The notes under the pieces were generated by a model. It had not been told where the DNA came from. It saw nothing but the letters and a program-made list of their open reading frames with translations, and made no database searches. Made by a program: the position numbers and the translations under genes. Positions 19,232-28,322 of a stretch of DNA of 64,000 bases are shown one piece after another (within the stretch, counting starts at the first letter, position 1; each line of letters begins with the position of its first letter). The stretch spans positions 620,001 through 684,000 of the forward strand of contig WXYP01000001.1 in the NCBI GenBank assembly GCA_009901575.1, in the 5' to 3' direction. This stretch comes from Flavobacteriaceae bacterium R38 (GTDB lineage: Bacteria; Bacteroidota; Bacteroidia; Flavobacteriales; Flavobacteriaceae).

Positions 19232-20353
19232 TTATTCACCTTCCCCTCTCCACTCAGTAAGTTTTAATATTTTTTCAAAAATCTCGGTGTTTTCATAAAT
19301 TCCTGCAAACTCTTCGGCTCCAGGTCCGTATGCAAATACAGGAACTAAAGTAGCAGAATGACCACTTGTAGAGAAAGTCAGATCGATATCGTCATAATCA
19401 CTATATTCTCTACCTTCTTCTGTTTTCTTTAGTGTAGAAGATAAAGTAAGACCTCCTGTTTCATGATCAGCAGTGACTATTACCAGGGTATTCCCATCTT
19501 GCTCGGCATAATCTAATGCTTTCCCGATGGCATCATCAAAATCAATGAGTTCTGATACCAAATAATCTCCATTATTAGCATGACCACCCCAATCTACTTG
19601 TGACCCTTCTACCATCATAAAAAAATCAGATTCGTCTTTCCCTAAAAACTGAATAGCTAGTTCTGTAGCATTGGCCAAAAAACCACCACGCCCTTCTGCA
19701 GCTGGTGGCATATGATTTTCTGCTAACAGGTACGCCACTTTTGAAGAAGATTGAATCGTAGAAAAATCTCCAATGGCAGTAGTATCAATTTCAAAATTCT
19801 TTTGAGCTAATTCAGCTAATAAATCTCTTCCGTCTTCACGTTTATTAAAAAAATTAATTCCACCTCCTGCAATAAAATCTACGTCGGACTCTACAAAATC
19901 AGATGCAATATCTTCTTCATATCCTCTTCTTAACACGTGTGCATAAAAACTAGCAGGTGTAGCATGCGTGATGGAAGAAGTAGAAATAAGTCCGCTCTTA
20001 ATATTCTTTGAAGAAATGATTTCAACTATATTTTTAACTTTTGTAGAATCGTCTGCTACTCCAATAGCTCCATTATAGGTTTTTATGCCGCAGGCAAATG
20101 CTGTTCCTGCAGCAGCAGAATCAGTAATATCCTGTTGAGATGAAGAAGTTTTGATAAGTCCTAAATGCTTAAAACGACCATAATTTGGCGAGGTTTCTTT
20201 AAAATAGAAAGCAGTAGACACTTGTGCTAAGCCTGTGCCATCACCAATTAAAAGAATAACTTTTTGAGGTCTTTTTTGAGTAATAGTCTCTTCAGATTTA
20301 CAAGCGGATAAAATAAATAAAGTAGCGACTAAAGCAATTCTGATGAATTTCAT
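19232..20353 (-). CDS. Alkaline phosphatase, lipoprotein
   Basis: A 373-residue phosphomonoesterase of the alkaline phosphatase (PhoA) superfamily. The lipobox LFILSAC (Cys about residue 18) indicates membrane-anchored lipoprotein. Metal and catalytic motifs are LIGDGTGLAQ (Zn/Mg Asp), DSAAAGTAFACG with the nucleophilic Ser, and the late VTADHETGG and SGHSATLVP metal-binding His and Asp residues. It is shorter than E. coli PhoA (about 450 residues) but normal for the Bacteroidota form. The role is release of phosphate from organic phosphates. A TACATTTG -7-like box lies on the minus strand at 20392-20399. No Pho box is recognised. Confidence 0.94.
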   Translation of the reverse strand: MKFIRIALVATLFILSACKSEETITQKRPQKVILLIGDGTGLAQVSTAFYFKETSPNYGRFKHLGLIKTSSSQQDITDSAAAGTAFACGIKTYNGAIGVADDSTKVKNIVEIISSKNIKSGLISTSSITHATPASFYAHVLRRGYEEDIASDFVESDVDFIAGGGINFFNKREDGRDLLAELAQKNFEIDTTAIGDFSTIQSSSKVAYLLAENHMPPAAEGRGGFLANATELAIQFLGKDESDFFMMVEGSQVDWGGHANNGDYLVSELIDFDDAIGKALDYAEQDGNTLVIVTADHETGGLTLSSTLKKTEEGREYSDYDDIDLTFSTSGHSATLVPVFAYGPGAEEFAGIYENTEIFEKILKLTEWRGEGE

Positions 20354-20446
20354 TGGTTTCTGATTTAGTTAAAGGTGTTGATTTTATATTACAAATGTAT
20401 CAATCCCTTTACTATTTTAATAGAAAATGAAAAATTAAGACTCTTT

Positions 20447-21220
20447 TTAAGAAAATTTACCGCTAAATGATCTTAATTCCACCTTTAAGTCATTAAACAT
20501 TTTAGCGATACTGGATATCTTTAATTCGTGTTCATCGTATTCCTGGGTGTTAATGCTACAGGTAAATTCCCAAAGTTCTAATACTTCATTAATAGGAACT
20601 TTAAAAGGCTCATATTCTTTGTTATCTGAAATAAGGCATAAGGCTTTTTCTTCTGGCATTAAATTTTGAACTCTTTTATAAACAAGACCATTATTCAAAG
20701 TAACTACGATATATGTACTCCCGTTTTTGATATCCTCAATACGTTCGATATATCGGGCTACAACATAAGAACCATCTTTCATAGGAAGCATTGAATCTCC
20801 TTTTATTGGAAATGCTCTGTGTTTTCCGGTAGGTAAAAAAGGAAGTTTAATTTTTTCTAAATGTTCTATATATTCAGGATCATCATACCCTAATAAATAT
20901 CCCGCTGATGCTTTTACAGGAACTACTTCAATAATATCGCTATCATCACTATCGACCACAATAGGAAAAAGCACACGTTGATTTCCTATTTCAATAAAAG
21001 AAGTGTCTTGGGCATGAGTAAGATCGTTTTTTACAAGAATATCAATAGGTAATTTAAAAAATGCAGAAAGATTGATAAGAAAATCTATTGACGGTTCAGA
21101 TCTACTCTCTTCATAGGATCCTATGCGAGATCTGGAAACATCTAAGCCTTCTGCCAATTGCTCCTGGGTAAGATTTTTTAATTGCCTTAAATGACGTATG
21201 TTTTTTGCGATTAAATTCAT
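20447..21220 (-). CDS. XRE/S24 family repressor (LexA/CI-like)
   Basis: A 257-residue regulator. Residues 5-65 are an XRE helix-turn-helix (NLTQEQLAEGLDVSRSRIGS). Residues about 100-220 are a LexA/CI-like peptidase S24 domain: Ser143 in KGDSMLP and Lys182 in VYKRV are the expected catalytic dyad, and Ala106-Gly107 (KASAGYLL) is a plausible self-cleavage site. Such proteins can be inactivated by autocleavage after DNA damage, though many Bacteroidota members act in other responses. It is monocistronic. A palindrome in its leader (21248-21260) suggests autorepression. It is not in a prophage: no phage genes are nearby. Confidence 0.88.
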   Translation of the reverse strand: MNLIAKNIRHLRQLKNLTQEQLAEGLDVSRSRIGSYEESRSEPSIDFLINLSAFFKLPIDILVKNDLTHAQDTSFIEIGNQRVLFPIVVDSDDSDIIEVVPVKASAGYLLGYDDPEYIEHLEKIKLPFLPTGKHRAFPIKGDSMLPMKDGSYVVARYIERIEDIKNGSTYIVVTLNNGLVYKRVQNLMPEEKALCLISDNKEYEPFKVPINEVLELWEFTCSINTQEYDEHELKISSIAKMFNDLKVELRSFSGKFS

Positions 21221-21223
21221 TAT

Positions 21224-21260
21224 GCTACAAATATAAGTAATTATTTGCTACATTTTGTAG
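21224..21260 (-). promoter_or_regulatory. Candidate autoregulatory operator and promoter of the S24 repressor
   Basis: Just upstream of the repressor start lies a perfect palindrome CTACATTTTGTAG (21248-21260; arms CTACA/TGTAG). A second half-site GCTACA occurs at 21224-21229, repeating the GCTACA at 21247-21252. On the minus strand, TATATTTG at 21228-21235 fits the TAnnTTTG -7 consensus. Half-sites overlapping a promoter are the usual layout of an autorepressed gene. No binding data exist. Confidence 0.45.
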
Positions 21261-21360
21261 TTGTTTTTAAATTCAATTTAAAAAGTAATTGATTGTCTAT
21301 AGTTAGAATGTAAGTTTATTGCAAAATGTCATAAACGGGAATTCACATTCTTTTAGTTTT

Positions 21361-21387
21361 TTAGATTCCTGCTTTCGCAGGAATGAC
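21361..21387. repeat. Short dispersed palindromic element
   Basis: The core ATTCCTGC-TTTC-GCAGGAAT (8-bp perfect arms) is followed by GAC. The reverse complement, GTCATTCCTGCGAAAGCAGG, is the same as the paired element at 28254-28322 and continues with a matching CTAAAAAA tail. It lies between the S24 repressor and the next gene's 3' end and may act as a transcript end or as a non-autonomous repeat. Confidence 0.7.
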
Positions 21388-21399
21388 AAAGTATAAAGT

Positions 21400-21858
21400 T
21401 TAATTAATCCCTTCCATACTAAGAAGTGTAGTCCCCCAAATGATTAATGAAGAGAAAAAGATACCTATAACATTTGCAGCAAAAGCTTTCCGCTTTTTAA
21501 TTTTAAATAAATAAGTAGCAATACTACCGGCATAAACACCCGTACCGGGAAGAGGAATCATTACAAAAAGTAAAAGTCCCCAAAATCCATATTTTTGAAT
21601 TTTATCCCCAGAACCGGTTTTCGCTCTTCTAGCAACCCATAAAGCAGCTTTTTTGTACCAGTTCCATCGAAGTAAATAACGATTAACCTTATGCAGAAAA
21701 AACATCATCATAGGAAAAACCAAAACATTTGCTAAAAAACAAATAGCAAATACTAAATAAATATTTATTCCATTGAACATACCATATGGAATACCTACTT
21801 TGGCTTCTCCCAAAGGTGATAAACTCCATAAAATAGAAATGATTATATCTTCTATCAC
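21400..21858 (-). CDS. Small multidrug-export-like membrane protein (COG2426 type)
   Basis: A 152-residue membrane protein with about four helices. It opens with a helix ending in LSPLGEAKVGIPYG, the conserved start of the small multidrug-export (PF06695) family, and has a later MIPLPGTGVYAGSIATYLF segment that is the family's second signature. Despite the name, the function of these proteins is not established. The gene stands alone between the S24 repressor and the FAD protein, with a dispersed palindrome just beyond its stop. Confidence 0.85.
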   Translation of the reverse strand: MIEDIIISILWSLSPLGEAKVGIPYGMFNGINIYLVFAICFLANVLVFPMMMFFLHKVNRYLLRWNWYKKAALWVARRAKTGSGDKIQKYGFWGLLLFVMIPLPGTGVYAGSIATYLFKIKKRKAFAANVIGIFFSSLIIWGTTLLSMEGIN

Positions 21859-21977
21859 AAAAATATTTTTAAAGCTTTACAAAGCTACTACTCAAAATGA
21901 GTTTTAAAGTCATTTTTGATCATAAAAAATAATTAAAAATACTTTACTTTTTAGTTAATTAGGATAGCGAATGATTT

Positions 21978-23525
21978 TTATTTCCTTATGATGGCATCTA
22001 CACAATTAATTCCATCTATAGCAGCAGAAATAATACCGCCAGCATAACCGGCTCCTTCTCCACAAGGATAAAGCCCTTTAATTTCGATATGTTCTAAGGT
22101 TTCAGAGTTACGAGGTATGGAAATAGGAGAAGAGGTTCTACTTTCCGGGGCATGTAATACTGCCTCATTGGTGTAATAACCTTTCATTTTTTGTCCGAAA
22201 CGAATAAAAGCTTTTTGCAAGCGTTGAGCAATAAGAGGGGGAAGTACTTCATTTAAATTTACAGAGACAATTCCGGGCTGATAAGAAGTTTTAGGAAAAT
22301 CTTGAGAAACTTTACCTTCTACGAAATCAATCATGCGTTGTGCCGGAACTCTTTGGGTTTTACCGGCTATTTCCCAGCATTTTTTTTCTACCATTTTCTG
22401 AAAATCCAGACAAACAAAAGGATCATCTGCTTTATTACCAGGTAAGTCTTCTGGTGCTACACTGACAACAATACCAGAATTAGCATATGGATTATTACGT
22501 TTACTCGGACTCCAGCCATTGGTAACTACTTCTTCTTTGGCTGTTGCACAGGGCGCAATAATTCCGCCGGGACACATGCAAAAAGAATAGACTCCCATTC
22601 CGTCTATTTGTTCTACTAAAGAATAGGAAGCTGGAGGGAGATACGGATTATCATCATCTCCATGGTATTGAATGTGGTCAATCAATTTTTGCTGATGCTC
22701 AATACGAACCCCTAAAGCAAAGGGTTTGGCCTCAATTTTAACTTTTTTATCATGTAGCAAATAAAAAATATCTCTTGCAGAGTGTCCGGTAGCAAGAACG
22801 ACTTCTGTAAATGAGAACCAACGATCATTATTTACCTGTATTGCTTCTATCTGATTGTGGTTAACTCTAAAATCTGTAAGCTTAGAATTAAAATGAACTT
22901 CTCCGCCTGCTTCAATAATTGCTTCCCGCATAGCAGTAATAATTTTTGGGAGCTTATTGGTACCGATGTGAGGATGTGCATCAACCAAAATTGAAGGATC
23001 TGCTCCAAAATGAACAAACCATTCTAATGCTTTTAAAACATTACCTCTTTTTTTAGAACGGGTATATAATTTTCCGTCAGAATATGTTCCGGCTCCACCT
23101 TCTCCAAAACAATAATTAGATTCGGGATTTACAATGTGTTGTTTATTGATAAGTGCCAGGTCTTTTCTACGCTCTCTGACATTTTTCCCTCTTTCAAAAA
23201 CAACAGGTTTTAATCCGCCTTCAATGGCACGCAACGCAGCGTATAAACCAGCTGGCCCAGCTCCAATAATGGCAATCTCTTTAGCATTATTAACATCGTT
23301 TAAAACGTATGGAGAATGCTTTTTTTGTACTTCATCTTTTTTCCAGAATTCAATTTGTAAATTGAGTTTTACAGGAGCTCTTCTTGCATCAATTGAACGT
23401 TTCCTGATACGCCAATCCCTAATAGCATTCATTCGTAATTTGGCTTTAGTCAATGCCAAATCCAGAATATAAGCTTCATCTTTCTGTTTATGTGGTAAAA
23501 TAGATATCTGTACTAGGGTACTCAT
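21978..23525 (-). CDS. FAD-dependent oxidoreductase (COG2509 family)
   Basis: A 515-residue flavoprotein. After an N-terminal region of about 85 residues with basic ARRAPVK, a Rossmann motif IAIIGAGPAGLYAALRA followed by an acidic strand end (VVFERG) binds FAD. Further family stretches are GEGGAGTYSDGKLYTR, the Cys-rich FCMCPGGIIAPCAT and the late GLYPCGEGAGYAGGI. This is the widespread uncharacterised NAD(FAD)-utilising dehydrogenase family; the redox substrate is unknown. It is cytoplasmic (no signal), with a start at 23525 and an A+T-rich leader of only 34 bases to the end of the next minus-strand gene, so it may belong to the same operon. Confidence 0.87.
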   Translation of the reverse strand: MSTLVQISILPHKQKDEAYILDLALTKAKLRMNAIRDWRIRKRSIDARRAPVKLNLQIEFWKKDEVQKKHSPYVLNDVNNAKEIAIIGAGPAGLYAALRAIEGGLKPVVFERGKNVRERRKDLALINKQHIVNPESNYCFGEGGAGTYSDGKLYTRSKKRGNVLKALEWFVHFGADPSILVDAHPHIGTNKLPKIITAMREAIIEAGGEVHFNSKLTDFRVNHNQIEAIQVNNDRWFSFTEVVLATGHSARDIFYLLHDKKVKIEAKPFALGVRIEHQQKLIDHIQYHGDDDNPYLPPASYSLVEQIDGMGVYSFCMCPGGIIAPCATAKEEVVTNGWSPSKRNNPYANSGIVVSVAPEDLPGNKADDPFVCLDFQKMVEKKCWEIAGKTQRVPAQRMIDFVEGKVSQDFPKTSYQPGIVSVNLNEVLPPLIAQRLQKAFIRFGQKMKGYYTNEAVLHAPESRTSSPISIPRNSETLEHIEIKGLYPCGEGAGYAGGIISAAIDGINCVDAIIRK

Positions 23526-23559
23526 AGAAGTTCAAAGATAAAATAAAACCTTTTTAATT

Positions 23560-24525
23560 TCATTTCAAAAGATCATTCCTGATACGAAAAGAAAAATGCT
23601 CAAATTCAAAACTGGCTACAGAATTGTCATCACTTTTATTCTTTTTTGTTCCATTTAATACCTGTTCAAATGCATCGACTAATTCTACCAATCTTATTGG
23701 TTTGGCAATAGGTTTATTATGAGCAGGGAATACTTTGTCAAGTTTAGAACTTAAACTGGCAAGCCTGTCTATGCTATTTTTATAATCTTCCAAATTAGTT
23801 TCATCGTCAAAAAGCCAGATTGGGGCTTCATAAAAAGTATCTCCGGTCCATAGATATCCATTTTCTTCATCTAGTAATGCTATGGCATCCGGAGTATGAC
23901 CGGGAACCGAAACAATTTTAACTTTCCTGTTTCCCAGGTCGATCAAATTTCCATCTTCGATGAAATCGGAAATAACGAAAGAGCGAATCCGATAATTTAA
24001 AGTATCTAGTTCTGGTAATTTTTCAGCACAAAATGCTTCCTTAGAGACTTCATGTTTAACAACATCATGATTCATTCCGTTTTTTGCCCTGTTTTGTGTA
24101 TATGAAGTGTTTCTTGCCAGGATAGTATTGAATTCATAATTTCCGCCAATATGATCGTAATGTGTATGAGAGTTTATGACAGTAACCGGAAGGTTCGTAA
24201 TCTCTTTTACAACAGTTGCTATAGAAGAAAGCCCCATTCCGGTATCAAAAAGTAATGCTTTTTCTTCGCCTAAAATTAAATAAGAGATCACTTCCTGGAA
24301 ATTATAAGGTTCTGCTATAGCATAAACATCTTTTCCCACAAGGTATACCTTAAACCATGCATTTGTGGTTTTGATTTCTTCGAGCTCTGATAATTCTGGC
24401 CTGAGGTTTTGATCACACCAATTTTCACTTTCATTTGCCTCTTTCTTATTAGAAGAACAACTGGTTGATAAAAAAAATGAAAGAGAAATAACTAAGAAAA
24501 AAATGATTGGTATAAACTTTCTCAT
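23560..24525 (-). CDS. Metallo-beta-lactamase-fold lipoprotein hydrolase
   Basis: A 321-residue exported hydrolase. The ATG at 24525 is preferred because it opens a lipoprotein signal (MRKFIPIIFFLVISLSFFL, Cys shortly after in TSCSSNK); an in-frame start at 24555 would add ten residues and overlap the upstream gene by 8 bases. The metal-binding signature NSHTHYDHIGG is followed by a His in VPGHTPDA, an Asp in WTGDTFYE and a His in FPAHNKP, all in the order of the family. Members hydrolyse lactones, beta-lactams or thioesters; the substrate here is not identified. It ends the five-gene minus-strand run starting with the DASS transporter. Confidence 0.9.
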   Translation of the reverse strand: MRKFIPIIFFLVISLSFFLSTSCSSNKKEANESENWCDQNLRPELSELEEIKTTNAWFKVYLVGKDVYAIAEPYNFQEVISYLILGEEKALLFDTGMGLSSIATVVKEITNLPVTVINSHTHYDHIGGNYEFNTILARNTSYTQNRAKNGMNHDVVKHEVSKEAFCAEKLPELDTLNYRIRSFVISDFIEDGNLIDLGNRKVKIVSVPGHTPDAIALLDEENGYLWTGDTFYEAPIWLFDDETNLEDYKNSIDRLASLSSKLDKVFPAHNKPIAKPIRLVELVDAFEQVLNGTKKNKSDDNSVASFEFEHFSFRIRNDLLK

Positions 24526-24547
24526 AATATTAATTAAAAATGTTTCT

Positions 24548-25468
24548 TTATTCAATAGGAATATAAAAATCTACTGTGCATTTACCTTCAGGATGTTGAC
24601 GAAAATCGTTGTGATAGATTTCAAACGGATTTTCTTCTGCTTTTTTATATCCGTTTTCATTCATCCAGATAAAGAGACTGCTCCAGGATTTCTCAAAACC
24701 TTCAGGAGTAATTTCAAAACGACCAACAATGTACCTTCCTGCTTTAATATTAATATTACTTACTTCGCCCTCTGTTTCAAAAATAGTATCTGTTAGAATA
24801 CAAACACTCATGCGAACTTTATCAGGTGAGGTAATCTTAAAACTATCATGAAAGATTCTTGCCATTTTAGTTTCTGGCTTTTCCATCAATCCTTTTGAGT
24901 TTCCCCATTTGATTAATCGGTTAAATACATTTTCAATTCCATTAATTCCAATATGAGTAATACTGGCAAAATTTAATTCGGGAATTTCTTTAATTTCAAT
25001 AGTTGCATTCATTGTAATCCAGTTTAAATGATTATTAATGTTGCAAATGTATTTTTCGAAGATGGTATTTTCTTGTCCGTTCTTGCTTTCAACTTTACTT
25101 ATCTTGCTATATTTCCCCGGACTTGCTTCTCGAAATTCTGATGGACTCACTCCATAAAAACTTTTAAAAGATCTGGTAAACGAAGAATTACTGTTAAATC
25201 CGTATTGTTGAGAAAGTTCAGTAATAGTTACTTCTTTTTTTCTGATTAGTACAGCAGCAGCTTTTTCGATTCGTTTTCTAACAATATAAGCGTTAAGTGT
25301 TTCTCCGATGATTGCTTTGAAAATGCGGTGAAAATGAAACGGAGAGTAATGCGCTATGTTTGAAACAGATGCTAAGGATAATTCAGCATCGAGATTATTT
25401 TCAATAAACTTTAATGCTGTATCAATTCGTTTGATATAATCCTTATTTATTTCGTTTTTATAGATCAT
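24548..25468 (-). CDS. AraC regulator with GyrI-like effector domain
   Basis: A 306-residue protein with an N-terminal AraC double helix-turn-helix (residues 10-115: LSLASVSNIAHYSPFHFHRI, then VTITELSQQYGFNSNSSF) and a C-terminal GyrI-like/SOUL-type small-molecule-binding domain (about 150-306: ATIEIKEIPELNFASIT, and a final FYIPIE strand). This fusion is the Rob/MarA-like multidrug or metabolite-sensing layout. It lies 8 bases from the upstream GNAT gene and next to the metallo-beta-lactamase, suggesting one transcript. The ligand is unknown. Confidence 0.92.
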   Translation of the reverse strand: MIYKNEINKDYIKRIDTALKFIENNLDAELSLASVSNIAHYSPFHFHRIFKAIIGETLNAYIVRKRIEKAAAVLIRKKEVTITELSQQYGFNSNSSFTRSFKSFYGVSPSEFREASPGKYSKISKVESKNGQENTIFEKYICNINNHLNWITMNATIEIKEIPELNFASITHIGINGIENVFNRLIKWGNSKGLMEKPETKMARIFHDSFKITSPDKVRMSVCILTDTIFETEGEVSNINIKAGRYIVGRFEITPEGFEKSWSSLFIWMNENGYKKAEENPFEIYHNDFRQHPEGKCTVDFYIPIE

Positions 25469-25476
25469 TTGATTAT

Positions 25477-25980
25477 TTACTTAGGTGTTGACAAGTCTTT
25501 TTTCATTAAAAAATCGTCCATGATATAACCCTCACCAATATCTTTAACAGTAGCTCCCATATTTTTGAATCCCATTTTCTCATAAGCTTTTATTGAATTT
25601 GTATTGTATTTGTTAACAGTAAGAGTGATACTATCACAATTAAGTTCTTTAGCTTTATCTTCAATAAATGAAATTGCTTTTTTACCTATCCTGTTTCCCC
25701 TCAATGTACTTAAAACATAAAGCTTGCTCAAAAACAAAGTGTCCTTTTCTTTAAAATAAGAAAAATAACCTGCAGGCTTATCCTGGAAATGAAGAAGAAA
25801 ATAAGCAGCACCTTGCTGAATTTGTTCTTCAATAGCTGTTGCAGATTGAAATTTTTCAAGCATATATTCAACTTGTTGTGCTCCGATGATAGGAGTATAA
25901 TGTTCAGACCAGATAATTTTAGCCAAACCTGCGATTTGTTGAAAATCTGCATTGGTTTCTGCTTTATTTATTATTGTCAT
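25477..25980 (-). CDS. GNAT family N-acetyltransferase
   Basis: A 167-residue acetyltransferase. The acetyl-CoA loop is L-R-G-N-R-I-G-K-K-A (STLRGNRIGKKAI, about residue 95) and the C-terminal catalytic region reads VNKYNTNSIKAYEKMGFKN, the classic GNAT motif B. The overall length and layout resemble PaiA-like spermidine/spermine acetyltransferases, but the acceptor cannot be proven from sequence. It is 13 bases after the lipoprotein gene and 8 bases before the AraC-GyrI gene, probably in one operon. A PaiB-like gene lies 2.5 kb away on the other strand. Confidence 0.87.
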   Translation of the reverse strand: MTIINKAETNADFQQIAGLAKIIWSEHYTPIIGAQQVEYMLEKFQSATAIEEQIQQGAAYFLLHFQDKPAGYFSYFKEKDTLFLSKLYVLSTLRGNRIGKKAISFIEDKAKELNCDSITLTVNKYNTNSIKAYEKMGFKNMGATVKDIGEGYIMDDFLMKKDLSTPK

Positions 25981-25993
25981 ATCTTTTTTAAGA

Positions 25994-26593
25994 TTACTTA
26001 TACTTTCTTTTGATCAATTGAAATGAGTTAACAATTTTTTCAAATGTATTTCTGTATTTATCTTTTCTTTCAGCCAGTGTCCATGCCATTACCATGTAAA
26101 CATTATTTTTGCCTTCAATAAAGGTTAAAAAATAGGTAATATCGAGAGGAATATCATCTGTTTGCCCGCTAAATTCTATTGTTTCAGCATTTAAACCATT
26201 AATTATTAAAGATCTCGGAGCAGATTTTGAATCAATATGAAGGCCTTCTTCAAAATTTTGAAATTGTACATTCCGGTAGTTTTTTATTACCGAAACAGAA
26301 TCATTATAAGTTCCTAATTCTTTAAAAGTAGTAATAAATTCACTTTTTGATTCATCTATTATAATTATGTATGTTTCTCTAAATGTATTTTGATATTGTA
26401 ATGAAGCATCATCGTTTAAGTTATTAGCTTTTCTCATATAATCCGGAATCCTTATTACATATTCATTATTGATTCTGACTGGATTAAAATCATTTTCAGA
26501 TAGATTTTCCGTCTTTTTATCATTTAAACCAAGACAAGCTGTCATTGATATTGAGAGGAGAATACATAAAAATATTTTTACTGTTTTTTTCAT
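25994..26593 (-). CDS. Hypothetical lipoprotein
   Basis: A 199-residue lipoprotein: MKKTVKIFLCILLSISMTAC has a clear lipobox (Cys20). The mature part is mixed alpha/beta with repeated short strands (VIRIPDYM, TYIIIIDESK, ITYFLTFIEGKNNVYMV) and ends in ENSFQLIKRKYK-like basic residues. It has no recognised domain; the overall look is of a periplasmic PsbP/DUF1795-type fold, which is a guess. It sits between the DASS transporter gene (44 bases) and the GNAT gene (13 bases) in the same orientation. Confidence 0.7.
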   Translation of the reverse strand: MKKTVKIFLCILLSISMTACLGLNDKKTENLSENDFNPVRINNEYVIRIPDYMRKANNLNDDASLQYQNTFRETYIIIIDESKSEFITTFKELGTYNDSVSVIKNYRNVQFQNFEEGLHIDSKSAPRSLIINGLNAETIEFSGQTDDIPLDITYFLTFIEGKNNVYMVMAWTLAERKDKYRNTFEKIVNSFQLIKRKYK

Positions 26594-26637
26594 GATTGAT
26601 TAAAGCTATTATGATCAAATTAATCCTTGCACGGTGT

Positions 26638-28116
26638 TTATTCTTTTAATATTTCCGGAAATACATCAGGTATAAAACCCCAGAGAACCGGTAAAAGGAA
26701 ATAAGTAAATAAAGTGAGTAAAATAATAGAAATGATGTTCATCCAGATACCTGTTCTAAGCATATCGGGAATTCTTAAATAACCCGAACCAAAGACTACA
26801 GCATTTGGAGGAGTGGCAACAGGTAGCATAAAAGCACAAGATGCTGCAACGGTAACCCCTGCCATTAATGTAAACGGATGTACATCTAAAACAACAGCTA
26901 CAGGAATGATAATAGGGAGTAGCATTGAAGTAGTGGCTAAGTTGGAAGTGATTTCTGTTAAGAAATTAACCGCTGCAATTAAAAAAGCTAATAACAACAA
27001 AAGAGATATTCCTTTGACAGAAGTGAGTTGAGAACCAATCCACTCTGCTAACCCGGAAGAAGAGAACCCTTGAGCCAGGGCCAATCCGCCTCCAAATAAT
27101 AATAATACGCCCCAGGGAAGCTTTACAGCTTGTTCCCAATTGACAATTCGTTTCTCTTTTTTTGATTTTGTAGGCAACATAAATAGAATTACCGAAGCTA
27201 TCATTACAATAATTGTATCGTCTATATTGGGAATAAATTTTTGCAAAACATAACTCCTGAGCATCCACGCAACTGCAGTGATTATAAAGACAATGAGTAC
27301 CAGTTTTTCCTCAAAAGAGATTTTACCTAATTCTTTGATAAGACGTTTGATTTCTGCTTTTCCTCCGGGAAATTCCTTTTGTTTAAATGTAAAAGCAAAA
27401 CGCGTGAGGTATTTCCAGCAAATAAAGAGGAGTAATAATGAAATAGGAAGCCCGAAGCTCATCCATTGTAAAAAGGAAATTTCAATATTATAGGTTTTCT
27501 GGAGTATTCCGGCTAAAATGATATTAGGAGGTGTCCCTATCAGTGTAGCAACACCACCAATAGAAGCAGAATAAGCAATAGCGAGCATTAATGCTTTTCC
27601 AAAAACCTGGGTTTCATTTACTTCTGTTTTTGGATTATCTTTTAATTGTGAAACGATAGCCATTCCTATAGGGAGCATCATAACAGCAGTTGCGGTATTG
27701 GAAATCCACATCGATAAGAATGCAGTAGCACACATAAAACCTAAAATGATCCTGTTTACACTAGCTCCTATGAGATTAATAATGTTTAGGGCGATACGTT
27801 TATGGAGATTCCATTTTTCGATAGCAATAGCAAGAATAAATCCGCCGATATATAGAAATATATATTTATGTCCGTAAGCAGCCGTTGTACTGGATAAATC
27901 TAAGGCCCCGCTTAAAGGGAATAGGATAATGGGTAACATGGCAGTAACTGCAATAGGCACAACTTCCAGGGTCCACCAAATAGCTATCCATACGGTAGAA
28001 GCCAATACAGCATTAGCTTCTTCAGAAAGCCCTTTTGGGTGAAAGAAAAAAAGAATACAGAAAAAAAATAGTGGCCCGGCGACAAGTCCGAAACTTTTTA
28101 GTTGTTGATTCGTCAT
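26638..28116 (-). CDS. DASS/SLC13 family sodium:dicarboxylate-type symporter
   Basis: A 492-residue transporter with about 12 hydrophobic segments. The two SNT signatures of the family are present: SNTATAVMMLPIG (about residue 140) and SNLATTSMLLPI (about residue 390), which form the sodium and substrate sites in known structures. Substrates of the family are C4-dicarboxylates, citrate, sulfate or phosphate; which one is unknown. It is first in the minus-strand run of five genes. Upstream at 28254-28322 lie two copies of a palindromic repeat. Confidence 0.93.
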   Translation of the reverse strand: MTNQQLKSFGLVAGPLFFFCILFFFHPKGLSEEANAVLASTVWIAIWWTLEVVPIAVTAMLPIILFPLSGALDLSSTTAAYGHKYIFLYIGGFILAIAIEKWNLHKRIALNIINLIGASVNRIILGFMCATAFLSMWISNTATAVMMLPIGMAIVSQLKDNPKTEVNETQVFGKALMLAIAYSASIGGVATLIGTPPNIILAGILQKTYNIEISFLQWMSFGLPISLLLLFICWKYLTRFAFTFKQKEFPGGKAEIKRLIKELGKISFEEKLVLIVFIITAVAWMLRSYVLQKFIPNIDDTIIVMIASVILFMLPTKSKKEKRIVNWEQAVKLPWGVLLLFGGGLALAQGFSSSGLAEWIGSQLTSVKGISLLLLLAFLIAAVNFLTEITSNLATTSMLLPIIIPVAVVLDVHPFTLMAGVTVAASCAFMLPVATPPNAVVFGSGYLRIPDMLRTGIWMNIISIILLTLFTYFLLPVLWGFIPDVFPEILKE

Positions 28117-28253
28117 TTTAATAATTCAACATGAGTTTAGAAATGTTTCGTAGAAAAACCCCAAATAAACATTAAAAACTCATTTTAAAATTCATCTGGT
28201 ATAATTTAGAGCAAGATATAAAATATATTTAGTTCTATAATTCATTCCAGAAT

Positions 28254-28322
28254 GTCATTCCTGTGAAAACAGGAATCTAAAAAATTAAAAAGGGTATGGA
28301 TTCCTGTTTTCGCAGGAATGAT
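28254..28322. repeat. Inverted pair of a dispersed palindromic element, in a 366-base gap
   Basis: Copy one (28254-28277, GTCATTCCTGTGAAAACAGG...) and copy two (28298-28322, reverse complement of ATCATTCCTGCGAAAACAGG...) face each other across about 20 bases. Each is itself a hairpin (ATTCCTG/CAGGAAT arms), and together they can form one long hairpin. The element at 21361-21387 is a third copy. The whole gap 28117-28482 otherwise holds only A+T-rich leader sequence for the divergent transporter and PaiB-like genes. Confidence 0.8.

Noticed and set aside
20447-21220. Prophage repressor marking an integrated phage
   Set aside because: No integrase, structural or lysis genes are near, so the S24 protein is treated as a chromosomal regulator.
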